Positions 1-6,822 are shown, counted from the stretch's first letter. The stretch: 6,838 nt of DNA from Anaerolineales bacterium (GCA_025938055.1 JAICQC010000258.1:1-6838); one strand, 5' to 3'. Notes: generated by a model not told the origin, from the letters alone. Numbers and translations are program-made.

Positions 1-2
1 TC

Positions 3-140
3 GAGGAAATCGAAGGCAATCGTGCCCCGCTAGTGCGTCTGGGACGCTGGCCCAATGGGGCGCGCAGTGCGTTGTGTATTACCGGTGACATCGATGCTCT
101 GACGATCTGGGACTATTACCTGCGCCTACTTGGCAGGTAA
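3..140 (+). CDS. C-terminal end of a probable polysaccharide deacetylase (5' end outside window)
   Basis: An open frame enters from the left edge and runs 45 codons to a TAA stop. The tail contains the segments RLGRWPNGARSALC and TGDIDALTIWDYYLRLLGR. This resembles the extreme C-terminus of NodB-fold polysaccharide deacetylases, where a final 'TGDID...WDY' stretch closes the barrel. These enzymes remove acetyl groups from N-acetylated sugars of surface or secreted glycans. The catalytic Asp-His-His region would lie upstream and cannot be seen, so the assignment rests on recognising the tail and on the glycan-related genes that follow. The stop lies 10 bases before the preferred start of the next gene, which suggests co-transcription. 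I am confident that this is a real coding end and only moderately confident of the family. Confidence 0.6.
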   Translation, partial: EEIEGNRAPLVRLGRWPNGARSALCITGDIDALTIWDYYLRLLGR

Positions 141-150
141 AACTGAGTCG

Positions 151-1845
151 ATGAGAGTCAAAAGATATGTTCTTATCCTTGGCGCGGCAATTCTCCTGTT
201 GGCGAGTTGTGCCCCCCAAGGACAAATCCCTCGTTCAATATCGCTGCGTGGCGCCTGGGTGCAAGCCCAATCCGTGTTGACGGAAGAAGATATAGAAGCG
301 ATAGTAGAAAAAGCGGAGCGGGGCGGTTTCAAACAAATCTTTGTGGGTGTGTTTGAAAACGGAACGACGATTTATCCCAGCGCAGTTGCCACCCAGGATG
401 GCGAGGTGGAAATCGGGTTTGACCCGCTGGCATATATCGTCCAGAAGGCACACGAGAAGGGTATTCAGGTCCATGCCTGGTTTGAGGTCGGGCGGGTCGC
501 CAATGGCAAAGGTGAGTCGGCGGTGATTGATGCACACCCGGATTGGGGACTGGTTGGACCCGAGGGACAGACGATGCCGTGGCTGAACTTTACACACCCC
601 GCGGCACGTGCATTCATCAGCGATATGGTCATGGAGGCAGTGGCGCGCGGCGTGGATGGCATCCACTTCGATTACACCCGTTACCCGGACTCGACGTGGG
701 GATTCGATGAGTACAGCATCACCGCCTTCAACCGTGAACACGACTTCGACCTGAATGAGCTGCGTTATTCAGCACTACCAGTATATGGGCACTTTGAGGG
801 AAATGCCCTGCTCCAGCCAGTTACTGCAGAGGTCCTGGCGAGATTTTCCAATGGAATCCCGGCAGTGCTGCTGAACCAGTATGGCAATGGCAATGCCCTG
901 ATCCTGAACTGGAATGCGGCAGAGCGTACAACAGCCGTCGGTACCGAAATCTTAAACCGTGCCATAGAGGCTTTTTTAGGTCAGGGCAGCCAGGTCTCTA
1001 TCCTGCGTTCGGAAACGACCATTGCCGAATACGGCAGTGACTCGTTCGATGCCACGATCGATTGGGTCGATTCACTCGGCTTGAACTGGGCGGAGGTCTC
1101 TTCTGCTGACGTGGCGGGACTTGACCTGACTTCGGTCTTGCTCCTCCCGAATGTTTATCTTTTTTCCGAGGCCGAAGCCGCGCAACTGGCGGCGTTCGTA
1201 TCGAACGGCGGCAGCGCAATTTTTATTGATGGTCCCACACCGTCGATGGAATTAAGTGATATACGCGCTGTGACAGGAATGCTGCCGCTGCGCAACCATT
1301 TCGAAGCGCGTCTGCAGATGACTGCCAGCGTGGACCACCCATTGCTGCCGGTAAGCGGGCGCTCAGAGGACATTGACACTGCCAGGACGCGAAACAAACA
1401 GTGGTTTACCTTCCGCGAAGCCGGGATAAATTCCCTGCTCAGCGATGTGTACGAACAAGTCAAGGCGCAACATCCTGATGTGCTTGTTTCAGTTACTATC
1501 ACATCCGACCAGACCCAGGCACAGTCGGACTCCCTGCAGAACTGGCAGACCTGGCTGGATGAAGGTTATATTGATATTCTGATTCCGCGTGCATATGAGG
1601 ACACACCTAAGCAGGTCAGAGCGACGCTGAAGGATTGGTCGTCTGCCGCCAGAAAATACCGACGCCTGACGTACGGATTGATCGTTTATGTGGAGAATGA
1701 CGGCGAAGCCGTCTCGAAATCTCCCGAGCAGTTGCTAGAAGAAATCAATGTGGTTGCTGACTCCGAGTCAAATGGCTATATGATATTCGATTTGGATCGC
1801 CTGAACGCAGCACAACTCAATATACTGGCGAACGTTGAGCCATAG
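151..1845 (+). CDS. GHL10-type (DUF187/YngK-like) glycoside-hydrolase-like lipoprotein with an inserted amidotransferase-like domain
   Basis: This is a 564-residue predicted lipoprotein. Residues 1-20 form a lipoprotein signal: basic MRVKR, a hydrophobic core, then lipobox LASC with Cys20 as the lipidated residue, placing the mature protein on the outer face of the membrane. The ATG at 151 is preferred over an in-frame TTG at 130, because the TTG would overlap the previous gene and add seven polar residues before the signal. There is no strong Shine-Dalgarno. Residues about 31-205 resemble the N-terminal half of the glycosyl-hydrolase-like 10 barrel, with LRGAWV (32-37), KGIQVHAWFEVGR (103-115) and VDGIHFDYTRYP (168-179, Asp174). 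The second half resumes at about 413-512 with WFTFREAGI, VKAQHPDVLVSV and YIDILIPRAYED. Between them, residues about 207-412 look like an inserted class I amidotransferase-like or beta-galactosidase-trimerisation-like module (YGNGNALILNWN 244-255; VLLLPNVYLFSEAEAAQLAAFV 329-350; GGSAIFIDGP). The likely role is hydrolysis or binding of an extracellular glycan. Substrate and catalytic residues are not certain. Confidence 0.82.
   Translation: MRVKRYVLILGAAILLLASCAPQGQIPRSISLRGAWVQAQSVLTEEDIEAIVEKAERGGFKQIFVGVFENGTTIYPSAVATQDGEVEIGFDPLAYIVQKAHEKGIQVHAWFEVGRVANGKGESAVIDAHPDWGLVGPEGQTMPWLNFTHPAARAFISDMVMEAVARGVDGIHFDYTRYPDSTWGFDEYSITAFNREHDFDLNELRYSALPVYGHFEGNALLQPVTAEVLARFSNGIPAVLLNQYGNGNALILNWNAAERTTAVGTEILNRAIEAFLGQGSQVSILRSETTIAEYGSDSFDATIDWVDSLGLNWAEVSSADVAGLDLTSVLLLPNVYLFSEAEAAQLAAFVSNGGSAIFIDGPTPSMELSDIRAVTGMLPLRNHFEARLQMTASVDHPLLPVSGRSEDIDTARTRNKQWFTFREAGINSLLSDVYEQVKAQHPDVLVSVTITSDQTQAQSDSLQNWQTWLDEGYIDILIPRAYEDTPKQVRATLKDWSSAARKYRRLTYGLIVYVENDGEAVSKSPEQLLEEINVVADSESNGYMIFDLDRLNAAQLNILANVEP
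769..1386 (+). other. Inserted amidotransferase/trimerisation-like domain within the GHL10 lipoprotein
   Basis: This marks residues about 207-412 of the lipoprotein, where GHL10-like sequence stops after FNREHDFDLNELRY and resumes at NKQWFTFREAGI. The stretch first shows a beta-rich piece ending in YGNGNALILNWN and an alpha helix (GTEILNRAIEAFL, 264-276). It then shows a Rossmann-like pattern: QVSILRSETT, a helix with DWVDSLG, a strand VLLLPNVYLF, helix SEAEAAQLAAFVSNGG, and strand SAIFIDG. This pattern is known from the non-catalytic amidotransferase-like domains of sugar hydrolases. I see no nucleophile elbow with a Cys: the segment contains no cysteine, so glutaminase activity is not expected. 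Boundaries are approximate and rest on reading by eye. Confidence 0.6.
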
Positions 1846-1846
1846 A

Positions 1847-1856
1847 AGAAGGAAAG
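1847..1856 (+). promoter_or_regulatory. Ribosome binding site that decides the FemAB-like start
   Basis: The purine-rich AGAAGGAAAG lies 8 bases before the ATG at 1865, and its GAAGGA core matches a Shine-Dalgarno sequence. It supports the ATG at 1865 over the in-frame TTG at 1835, which would sit inside the end of the upstream gene and upstream of this site. Confidence 0.65.
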
Positions 1857-1864
1857 ATAACATC

Positions 1865-2869
1865 ATGAAAATTGTTCACCACCTCGACGAGATGACTTGG
1901 AGTGAGTTTGTGATCAACAACCCGCGCGGCAACATCTTCCATTCACCGGAGATGTATGAGGTCTTCAAACGGGCGAAGGGGTTCTCACCTGCGCTGTGGG
2001 CTGCCCTGGATGAGGATGGCGCTGTGCAGGCACTCATGTTGACGGCGAAGATTACCGTGATTGGCGGGCCCTTCAAATTTATGACGACACGCGCGGTGGT
2101 CTATGGAGGCCCGCTCTGTTCCGACGGGGCTCGGGGCCGCGCGGCGCTGGATTTTCTCCTGCGCGAATATAATCGCCGGGCTGGCCGGGATGCTCTGTTT
2201 ACGGAGTTCCGCAATGTGCATGACGTTTCAGACCTCATGCCAACACTTGAAAAAAACAAATATTGCTTTGAGGACCATCTGAATTTCCTGATTGATCTGA
2301 CTTTGCCGTCCGAGGAGTTGTGGAAGAACATTCGCTCGAACGCACAGCGCAACATCCGCAAAGCTCAAAAATCAGGTGTGACCATTGAAGAGGCGCAAAC
2401 GCCTGAGGAGGTCGATGCGGCGTATACTGTTCTGCAGGATGTCTACCATCGTATTCAAGTACCTCTGCCCGATCGCTCCCTCTTCACGGCTTCGTTCGAG
2501 GTCTTACATCCCAAAAACATGATGCACATCCTGTTTGCCCGCCTCAACGGCGTGAACATCGGCGCGCTGACGCTCCTGGTTTACAAGGGCAGTATCCTTT
2601 ACTGGTATACAGGCCCGTTGCGAGAGTATGCCGAATATCGCCCCGGGGACTTGCTCGTCTGGAGCGCGCTGGAGTTCGGAAAAAAGCTCGGCTGCCATAC
2701 CTTCGACTTTGGCGGTGGCGGAAAGCCAGATGAGGAATACGGTGTGCGTGATTTCAAATTGAAGTTCGGCGGTCGACAGGTTAACTTTGGGCGCAATGTT
2801 TGCGTCCACGCGCCGACCCGTTTGCGGGTGAGCGAGATCGGTTATTCCCTCCTGAGAAAGTATCTGTGA
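1865..2869 (+). CDS. FemAB/GNAT-fold acyltransferase-like protein
   Basis: This 334-residue protein has the pattern of the FemAB-like, double-GNAT acyltransferase group (Acetyltransf_6/FemX-like). An N-terminal GNAT-like half contains NIFHSPEMYEVFK (23-35), typical of the group, and VVYGGPLCSD (78-87). A basic helix, RSNAQRNIRKAQKSG (157-171), begins the second half. ILFARLNGVNIGALTLLVYKG (222-242), then LYWYTG (245-250), then YRPGDLLVWSALEFGKKLG (258-276) form its core. The closing DFGGGG (281-286) and GVRDFKLKFGG (293-303) are the most characteristic. FemAB proteins transfer amino acids from tRNA to peptidoglycan precursors, while relatives in exopolysaccharide loci are thought to acylate or aminoacylate surface glycans. 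Given its neighbours, the latter is favoured. There is no signal peptide or membrane helix, so it is probably cytoplasmic. It starts 19 bases after the lipoprotein stop and has its own good ribosome binding site. Donor and acceptor cannot be read from sequence. Confidence 0.8.
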   Translation: MKIVHHLDEMTWSEFVINNPRGNIFHSPEMYEVFKRAKGFSPALWAALDEDGAVQALMLTAKITVIGGPFKFMTTRAVVYGGPLCSDGARGRAALDFLLREYNRRAGRDALFTEFRNVHDVSDLMPTLEKNKYCFEDHLNFLIDLTLPSEELWKNIRSNAQRNIRKAQKSGVTIEEAQTPEEVDAAYTVLQDVYHRIQVPLPDRSLFTASFEVLHPKNMMHILFARLNGVNIGALTLLVYKGSILYWYTGPLREYAEYRPGDLLVWSALEFGKKLGCHTFDFGGGGKPDEEYGVRDFKLKFGGRQVNFGRNVCVHAPTRLRVSEIGYSLLRKYL

Positions 2870-2888
2870 GGCTGCCCCCCATAGGGGA

Positions 2889-2894
2889 TATAAT
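2889..2894 (+). promoter_or_regulatory. Possible -10 box of an internal promoter before the glycosyltransferase gene
   Basis: A perfect TATAAT sits in the 81-base spacer between the FemAB-like and glycosyltransferase genes, 56 bases before the start codon. No hexamer resembling TTGACA is found 16-18 bases upstream, where the sequence is GTGAGG or a near shift of it. A small CCCC-ATA-GGGG inverted repeat (2877-2887) lies just upstream. It is either a weak or activator-dependent promoter, or chance. Confidence 0.3.
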
Positions 2895-2934
2895 GTCTTC
2901 GCAACTGACGAAGCTCATCACATACAACGTAACT

Positions 2935-2940
2935 AGGGAA
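2935..2940 (+). promoter_or_regulatory. Ribosome binding site of the glycosyltransferase gene
   Basis: AGGGAA lies 10 bases before the ATG at 2951. The match to the Shine-Dalgarno is moderate and the spacing slightly long, but it is the only purine-rich block close to this start. Confidence 0.45.
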
Positions 2941-2950
2941 GCTACAGTTC

Positions 2951-4165
2951 ATGGATAATAAAGAGAAAGCTGCAACCCAGCCCAAAACACACTGCATGGT
3001 CGTGCATGCCTACTACCCCTTGGATGAGACCCGAGTGGAGCGCGAGGCGCATGCCCTCGTCGCCGCAGGTTTCGAGGTGGATGTCCTCTGTCTGCAGAAT
3101 GAGAAGGAACTGGCAGAGGAGACCGTAGATGGAGTCAATGTTTACAGACTGCCTGTCCGGCGGCATAAGGGTCAGGGGCTGGCTGTACAGATGTTGGAAT
3201 ACCTGTCCTTTTTTGTGCTAGTGTTCCTGAAGCTGCTGAAACTTCACCCGCGTCGCGGCTATGGAACGATCCAGGTTCATAACTTGCCTGATTTCCTCGT
3301 CTTTTCCACCTTTGTGCAGAAGTTGTCGGGAGTACGCATTATTCTTGATCTGCACGACCTGATGCCGGAATTCTTTGCCGGAAGCTACGACAGATCTATG
3401 GATAGCCTGCCTGTTCGGATGTTGAAACTCCAGGAATGGCTTTCCTGCCGCTATGCCGATTGCGTCATCACCGTGACAGAAACCTGGCGTCAGACTCTGA
3501 TCGAACGCGGTGTGCCTGCCGAGAAGGCGTTCGTGGTAATGAATCTTGCAGATGAGCGTATCTTCGGGCAGGGCGTGAGCGTGAATCATCCCGCCAACAG
3601 GCGAAACGGATTCCGCATGATCTATCACGGCACGATCGCCCAGCGCTACGGACTGGATCTTCTGGTCGAGGCACTGGATACGGTGAAATCAGAGATCCCC
3701 GATATTCACCTGACACTCCATGGCGGCGGTGAATTCCGCGACGAACTCATGAGAATGGTGGAGGAGCGCAACCTTCAAAAGTACGTCTACTTCAGTGTTA
3801 ACAAACTACCCACGAACGAGCTGCCAAAACTGATCCAGGGCGCTGACGTCGGTGTTGTTCCTTACCGCTACGATATATTTACGGATGGGATTCTGCCGAC
3901 GAAATTGATGGAATATGCTGCAGTGGGAATACCGGTCATTGCCTCACGAACCTCAGCCATTACGGATTATTTTGACCCGCAGATGGTCCAGCTTTTTTCC
4001 CCTGGCGATGTGCGTGAACTTGCCAACAGCATTATGCTCTTACACAACGACCGGAATCTTCTCTTGCAGTATAAGCAGAATATCGAAAAATTCAACGAGC
4101 GCTACAATTGGAAGACGGTTGCAGCGCAATACGTGCAGATCGTTCAACGGCTGCAGAAAAAGTAA
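2951..4165 (+). CDS. Glycosyltransferase, GT4-like (GT-B fold)
   Basis: This 404-residue protein is full length for the GT4 family (usually 350-420) and likely transfers a sugar from a nucleotide donor to a surface-polysaccharide intermediate. The N-terminal Rossmann half carries an acceptor-side pattern: MVVHAYYPLDETRVEREAHALVAAGFEVDVL in two parts (16-31, 32-46), and DLHDLMPEFF (133-142). The hydrophobic, partly basic stretch YLSFFVLVFLKLLKL (84-98) may dock the enzyme on the membrane. The C-terminal half binds the donor: MIYHGTIAQRYGLDLLVEA (223-241) opens the second Rossmann domain, LTLHGGG (254-260) follows, and the E-x7-E-like loop is DGILPTKLME (312-321 region), with Asp312 in the first acidic position and Glu320 in the second, then AAVGIPVIAS. 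There is no signal peptide, so it probably acts at the inner face of the membrane. It is the last gene of the plus-strand run, and the terminator follows 20 bases after its stop. The exact sugar and linkage cannot be assigned. Confidence 0.88.
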   Translation: MDNKEKAATQPKTHCMVVHAYYPLDETRVEREAHALVAAGFEVDVLCLQNEKELAEETVDGVNVYRLPVRRHKGQGLAVQMLEYLSFFVLVFLKLLKLHPRRGYGTIQVHNLPDFLVFSTFVQKLSGVRIILDLHDLMPEFFAGSYDRSMDSLPVRMLKLQEWLSCRYADCVITVTETWRQTLIERGVPAEKAFVVMNLADERIFGQGVSVNHPANRRNGFRMIYHGTIAQRYGLDLLVEALDTVKSEIPDIHLTLHGGGEFRDELMRMVEERNLQKYVYFSVNKLPTNELPKLIQGADVGVVPYRYDIFTDGILPTKLMEYAAVGIPVIASRTSAITDYFDPQMVQLFSPGDVRELANSIMLLHNDRNLLLQYKQNIEKFNERYNWKTVAAQYVQIVQRLQKK

Positions 4166-4185
4166 ACAATTTTTGGATAAGGAAG

Positions 4186-4224
4186 AACAGGAGCGCCCGA
4201 GAAAATCGGGCGCTCCTGTTTTCT
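4186..4224. terminator. Strong, probably bidirectional rho-independent terminator
   Basis: A perfect 15-bp stem (AACAGGAGCGCCCGA at 4186-4200 with its complement at 4206-4220) closes a GAAAA loop and runs into TTCT, giving the plus strand a UUUUCU tail. It stands 20 bases after the glycosyltransferase stop. On the minus strand the hairpin begins 2 bases after the TAG of the uvrA-like gene; its tail there (CTTCCTTATCC) is less U-rich. It therefore most likely stops the plus-strand operon well and the minus-strand gene less cleanly. Confidence 0.9.
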
Positions 4225-6775
4225 ATTGAGAATAGAGAAGCTCTTTCAGGCACTGACCCGTATACGATTCATTCTTCTTTGCCACATCTTCTGGCGTACC
4301 CTGTGCAACGAGTCGACCGCCCGCCGCGCCACCTTCTGGACCCAGGTCGATCACCCAGTCCGCGGCTTTGACCACGTCGAGGTTGTGCTCGACCACCACC
4401 ACGCTGTTCCCGGCGTCTACCAGCTGCTGGAGGACATTCAGCAGGCGGGCAGTATCGGCGAGGTGCAGGCCTGTGGTTGGTTCGTCGAGCAGGTACAGGG
4501 TGCGCCCGGTGCCGCGTCGACCGAGCTCCTTGGCAAGCTTGACGCGTTGGGCTTCACCGCCCGAGAGGGTCGTGACGGGTTGTCCCAGCTGTAAATAGCC
4601 CAAACCCACATCCGACATGACTTTGAGGCGGGAGGCAGCCGCAGGCACATCGGCGAACAGTGTCAGCGCGTCCTCCACGGTCATATTCAGCACCTGCGAA
4701 ATATCGTAGCCGCGATATTTGATCGCCAGGATCTCGCGCTTGAAGCGGCATCCACGGCAGACCGGGCAGCGCACTTCGACATCTGGGAGAAAGTGCATCT
4801 TGACGGTGAGTGTCCCCGCCCCTTCGCAGCGCTCACAGCGCCCGCCCGGGACGTTGAACGAGAAATGGCGCGCGGTTACCTTGTTCTTTTTCGCCTCCGG
4901 CACGGCGGCAAAGGCTTCCCGGATGGGCGTGAACGTGTCCGAGTAGGTGGCGGCATTGGAGCGTGGCAGGCGTCCGATATGTGTCTGGTCGATGGTGATG
5001 ACCTTATCGATGTGCTCCCAGCCTGTGATCGCGTCGTGCTCGCCGGGCGAATCGGAGGCGCCACTCAGTTGCTGGCGCGCGGCAATGTCTAGGATATCGA
5101 AAATCAGTGAAGACTTGCCCGAGCCAGATACGCCGGTCACTGCCACCAGGAGTCCCAGGGGGATCTTCACTGTGATGTTCTGCAGATTGAACTGGCGCGC
5201 GCCGTGGATCGTCAGAGCTTTGTGGTTCTGCTGGCGGCGCGGCGCGGGGGTCGGCACGCTCATTGTCCCGGCAATGAATGCTCCCGTCAGCGACCCTTCT
5301 GCTGTGGAAACGCTGGCAGGAGAGCCCGCGGCGACAACCTGCCCGCCGTGCTTTCCTGCGCCGGGTCCCACATCCACCAGATAGTCGGCGGCTTTGATCA
5401 GGTCGAGGTCGTGCTCCACCACCAGCACGGTGTTGCCCAGATCGCGCAGGCGGCGCAGAACGTTGATGAGCCGGTAGGTATCTCGCGGATGTAGACCGAT
5501 CGTTGGCTCATCGAGGATATAGAGTACTCCGGTCAAACCGGACCCCAGCAGGGCAGCCAGCCTCAGGCGCTGGGCTTCGCCCACCGAAAGGGTCGGAGAA
5601 GAACGCTCCAGAGACAGATACCCCACGCCCACTTCGATCAGACGGTGCATCCGCTCGTAAAGGTCGTCCAGAATTGGACGGGCAATCAGCATTTCGTCTG
5701 CGGTGAAATGCGGGGGCAAACTTCGGATCCAGGCATCGAGATCATTGAGCGACATCTGCGAAACGGCGATGATCGTCTCACCTGCCACCGTGACGGCGCG
5801 GCTCTCGGGGCGCAGACGCGTACCCTCGCAATCCGCACAGCCCTGGGTCGCGAACAGATGATCCAGTTTTTCAAGATAAGCCGCATTGGTGGCGTGCTCG
5901 TTATAACGGCGTTCCAGGTTGGTGACCACGCCTTCGAAACGTCCCTGTTTGACCGTAGTCGGCGGCTTGACGTTCGGGAAGTGACGGCGGAACTGCGGGC
6001 TTTCGGTTCCGTAGAGAAAGAGATCGCGCTCGGTCGGCATGTAATCCTTGATAGCCTTCGATGTATCAAACTCGAAGCCAAAATGCTTTCCCGCGGCTTG
6101 CAGGATCAGGCTGTAATAATTGACGTGGAAGTCGATCCAGCCTTCGACGGCATTTTCGGCAATACTCTTGTTTTCGTCGACCAGGCGATTGAGGATCACC
6201 TGCCGCACCACGCCCAACCCCGTGCAGGTGGGACAGGCTCCATCTGGCTTGTTGAAGGAGAAATTCGCCATGCCCATCTCCGGCACAGACGCGCCGCAGT
6301 GCGGGCAGGGAAAGGTGTCAGCGGCGCTTTCGTCGGACGCATCGTATGATTCCGCCTCTGTCGAGGCGTGCCAGTCTTCCTCCAATTCCGTTGTCGGCGG
6401 TGGGACATCCTTTCCGCAATTCGGGCAGGGACGATGTCCTAGCCGGGCGTACAACACCCGCAGGTAGGTGAAAACTTCGGTCACGGTTCCCACCGTCGAG
6501 CGGGGACTGTGGTTCGTCAGGTGCTGGTCTACGCTGATAGAGGGCGACAAGCCAATTATCGAATCAACCGGCGGCTTGCTCAACCCCATTGTGACGATGC
6601 CGAGTGACTCGAACAACTGGCGCAGACTTTCCTTGTGCAGGATGTCGAACGCCAGGGTGGATTTGCCTGAGCCGGAAAGTCCGGTAATGACGACAAGTTT
6701 GTTCTTGGGGATCTCAAGCGTGACGTTCTTCAGATTGTGCAGGCGGGCATTTCGAACAGTAATTGTGGGATTCAT
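4223..6775 (-). CDS. uvrA2: Class II UvrA-like excinuclease ATPase (UvrA2-type, lacks UvrB-binding domain)
   Basis: This 850-residue protein is a tandem ABC ATPase of the UvrA family. UvrA proteins bind damaged DNA as dimers, using zinc modules and ATP. First half: Walker A GLSGSGKST (32-40), SPRSTVGTVTEVFTYLR (90-106), zinc cysteines C157/C160 with C181/C184, a further CxxC pair C117/C120 and C313/C316, signature LSVGE (396-400), Walker B and D-loop ILDEPTIGLHP (420-430), and His455. Second half: Walker A GVSGSGKSS (548-556), IGRLPRSNAATYSDTFTPIRE (600-620), zinc cysteines C647/C650 and C670/C673, signature LSGGE (737-741), LLDEPTTGLH (762-771), and His797. UvrA1 is about 940 residues. The roughly 90 missing residues fall between C120 and C157, where the UvrB-binding domain normally sits; an acidic linker replaces it. 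This is the class II (UvrA2) arrangement, known from Deinococcus and from antibiotic-producer resistance proteins, and tied to damage or drug tolerance rather than the core UvrABC reaction. The start is the ATG with GGAGG just upstream. It converges on the polysaccharide genes with no visible functional link. Confidence 0.93.
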   Translation of the reverse strand: MNPTITVRNARLHNLKNVTLEIPKNKLVVITGLSGSGKSTLAFDILHKESLRQLFESLGIVTMGLSKPPVDSIIGLSPSISVDQHLTNHSPRSTVGTVTEVFTYLRVLYARLGHRPCPNCGKDVPPPTTELEEDWHASTEAESYDASDESAADTFPCPHCGASVPEMGMANFSFNKPDGACPTCTGLGVVRQVILNRLVDENKSIAENAVEGWIDFHVNYYSLILQAAGKHFGFEFDTSKAIKDYMPTERDLFLYGTESPQFRRHFPNVKPPTTVKQGRFEGVVTNLERRYNEHATNAAYLEKLDHLFATQGCADCEGTRLRPESRAVTVAGETIIAVSQMSLNDLDAWIRSLPPHFTADEMLIARPILDDLYERMHRLIEVGVGYLSLERSSPTLSVGEAQRLRLAALLGSGLTGVLYILDEPTIGLHPRDTYRLINVLRRLRDLGNTVLVVEHDLDLIKAADYLVDVGPGAGKHGGQVVAAGSPASVSTAEGSLTGAFIAGTMSVPTPAPRRQQNHKALTIHGARQFNLQNITVKIPLGLLVAVTGVSGSGKSSLIFDILDIAARQQLSGASDSPGEHDAITGWEHIDKVITIDQTHIGRLPRSNAATYSDTFTPIREAFAAVPEAKKNKVTARHFSFNVPGGRCERCEGAGTLTVKMHFLPDVEVRCPVCRGCRFKREILAIKYRGYDISQVLNMTVEDALTLFADVPAAASRLKVMSDVGLGYLQLGQPVTTLSGGEAQRVKLAKELGRRGTGRTLYLLDEPTTGLHLADTARLLNVLQQLVDAGNSVVVVEHNLDVVKAADWVIDLGPEGGAAGGRLVAQGTPEDVAKKNESYTGQCLKELLYSQ

Positions 6776-6778
6776 AAA

Positions 6779-6783
6779 CCTCC
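6779..6783 (-). promoter_or_regulatory. Ribosome binding site of the uvrA-like gene, unusually close to the start
   Basis: On the minus strand GGAGG is followed by only three bases (TTT) before the ATG. The match is strong but the spacing is shorter than the usual 5-9. The N-terminus that follows (MNPTITVRNARLHNLKNV) aligns with the start of other UvrA proteins, so the ATG itself is probably right. Confidence 0.6.
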
Positions 6784-6816
6784 GAATGGCATGATTGGGT
6801 CGGGCGTTTCATTATT

Positions 6817-6822
6817 ATTTTA
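6817..6822 (-). promoter_or_regulatory. Possible -10 box of the uvrA-like gene
   Basis: Read on the minus strand, TAAAAT lies in an A/T-rich patch (TAAAATAATAAT) 41 bases before the start codon, in an otherwise GC-rich leader. The matching -35 would fall at or beyond the window edge, so the promoter cannot be completed here. Confidence 0.25.

Noticed and set aside
130..150. TTG at 130 as the start of the lipoprotein
   Set aside because: It would overlap the upstream gene by 11 bases and place MAGKTES before a complete lipoprotein signal that begins at the ATG at 151.
235..741. Minus-strand open frame (168 codons) opposite the GHL10 lipoprotein gene
   Set aside because: It overlaps the conserved barrel half, shows no family resemblance, and its composition fits a mirror frame.
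1835..1864. TTG at 1835 as the start of the FemAB-like protein
   Set aside because: It lies inside the previous gene, upstream of a good Shine-Dalgarno that serves the ATG at 1865, and would add only MSHRRRKDNI, which is not part of the family pattern.
2877..2887. CCCC-ATA-GGGG as a terminator after the FemAB-like gene
   Set aside because: The stem is only 4 bp with a 3-base loop and no U-rich tail follows, so it is unlikely to stop transcription.
3915..4371. Two plus-strand open frames running across the glycosyltransferase end and the terminator
   Set aside because: They read through the hairpin and into the antisense of the uvrA-like gene, with no start signals and no domain.
5645..6349. 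Long plus-strand open frame (234 codons) opposite the uvrA-like gene
   Set aside because: It lies wholly antisense to strongly conserved UvrA sequence, has no recognisable domains and no convincing ribosome binding site. It is a by-product of the GC-rich codons on the other strand.
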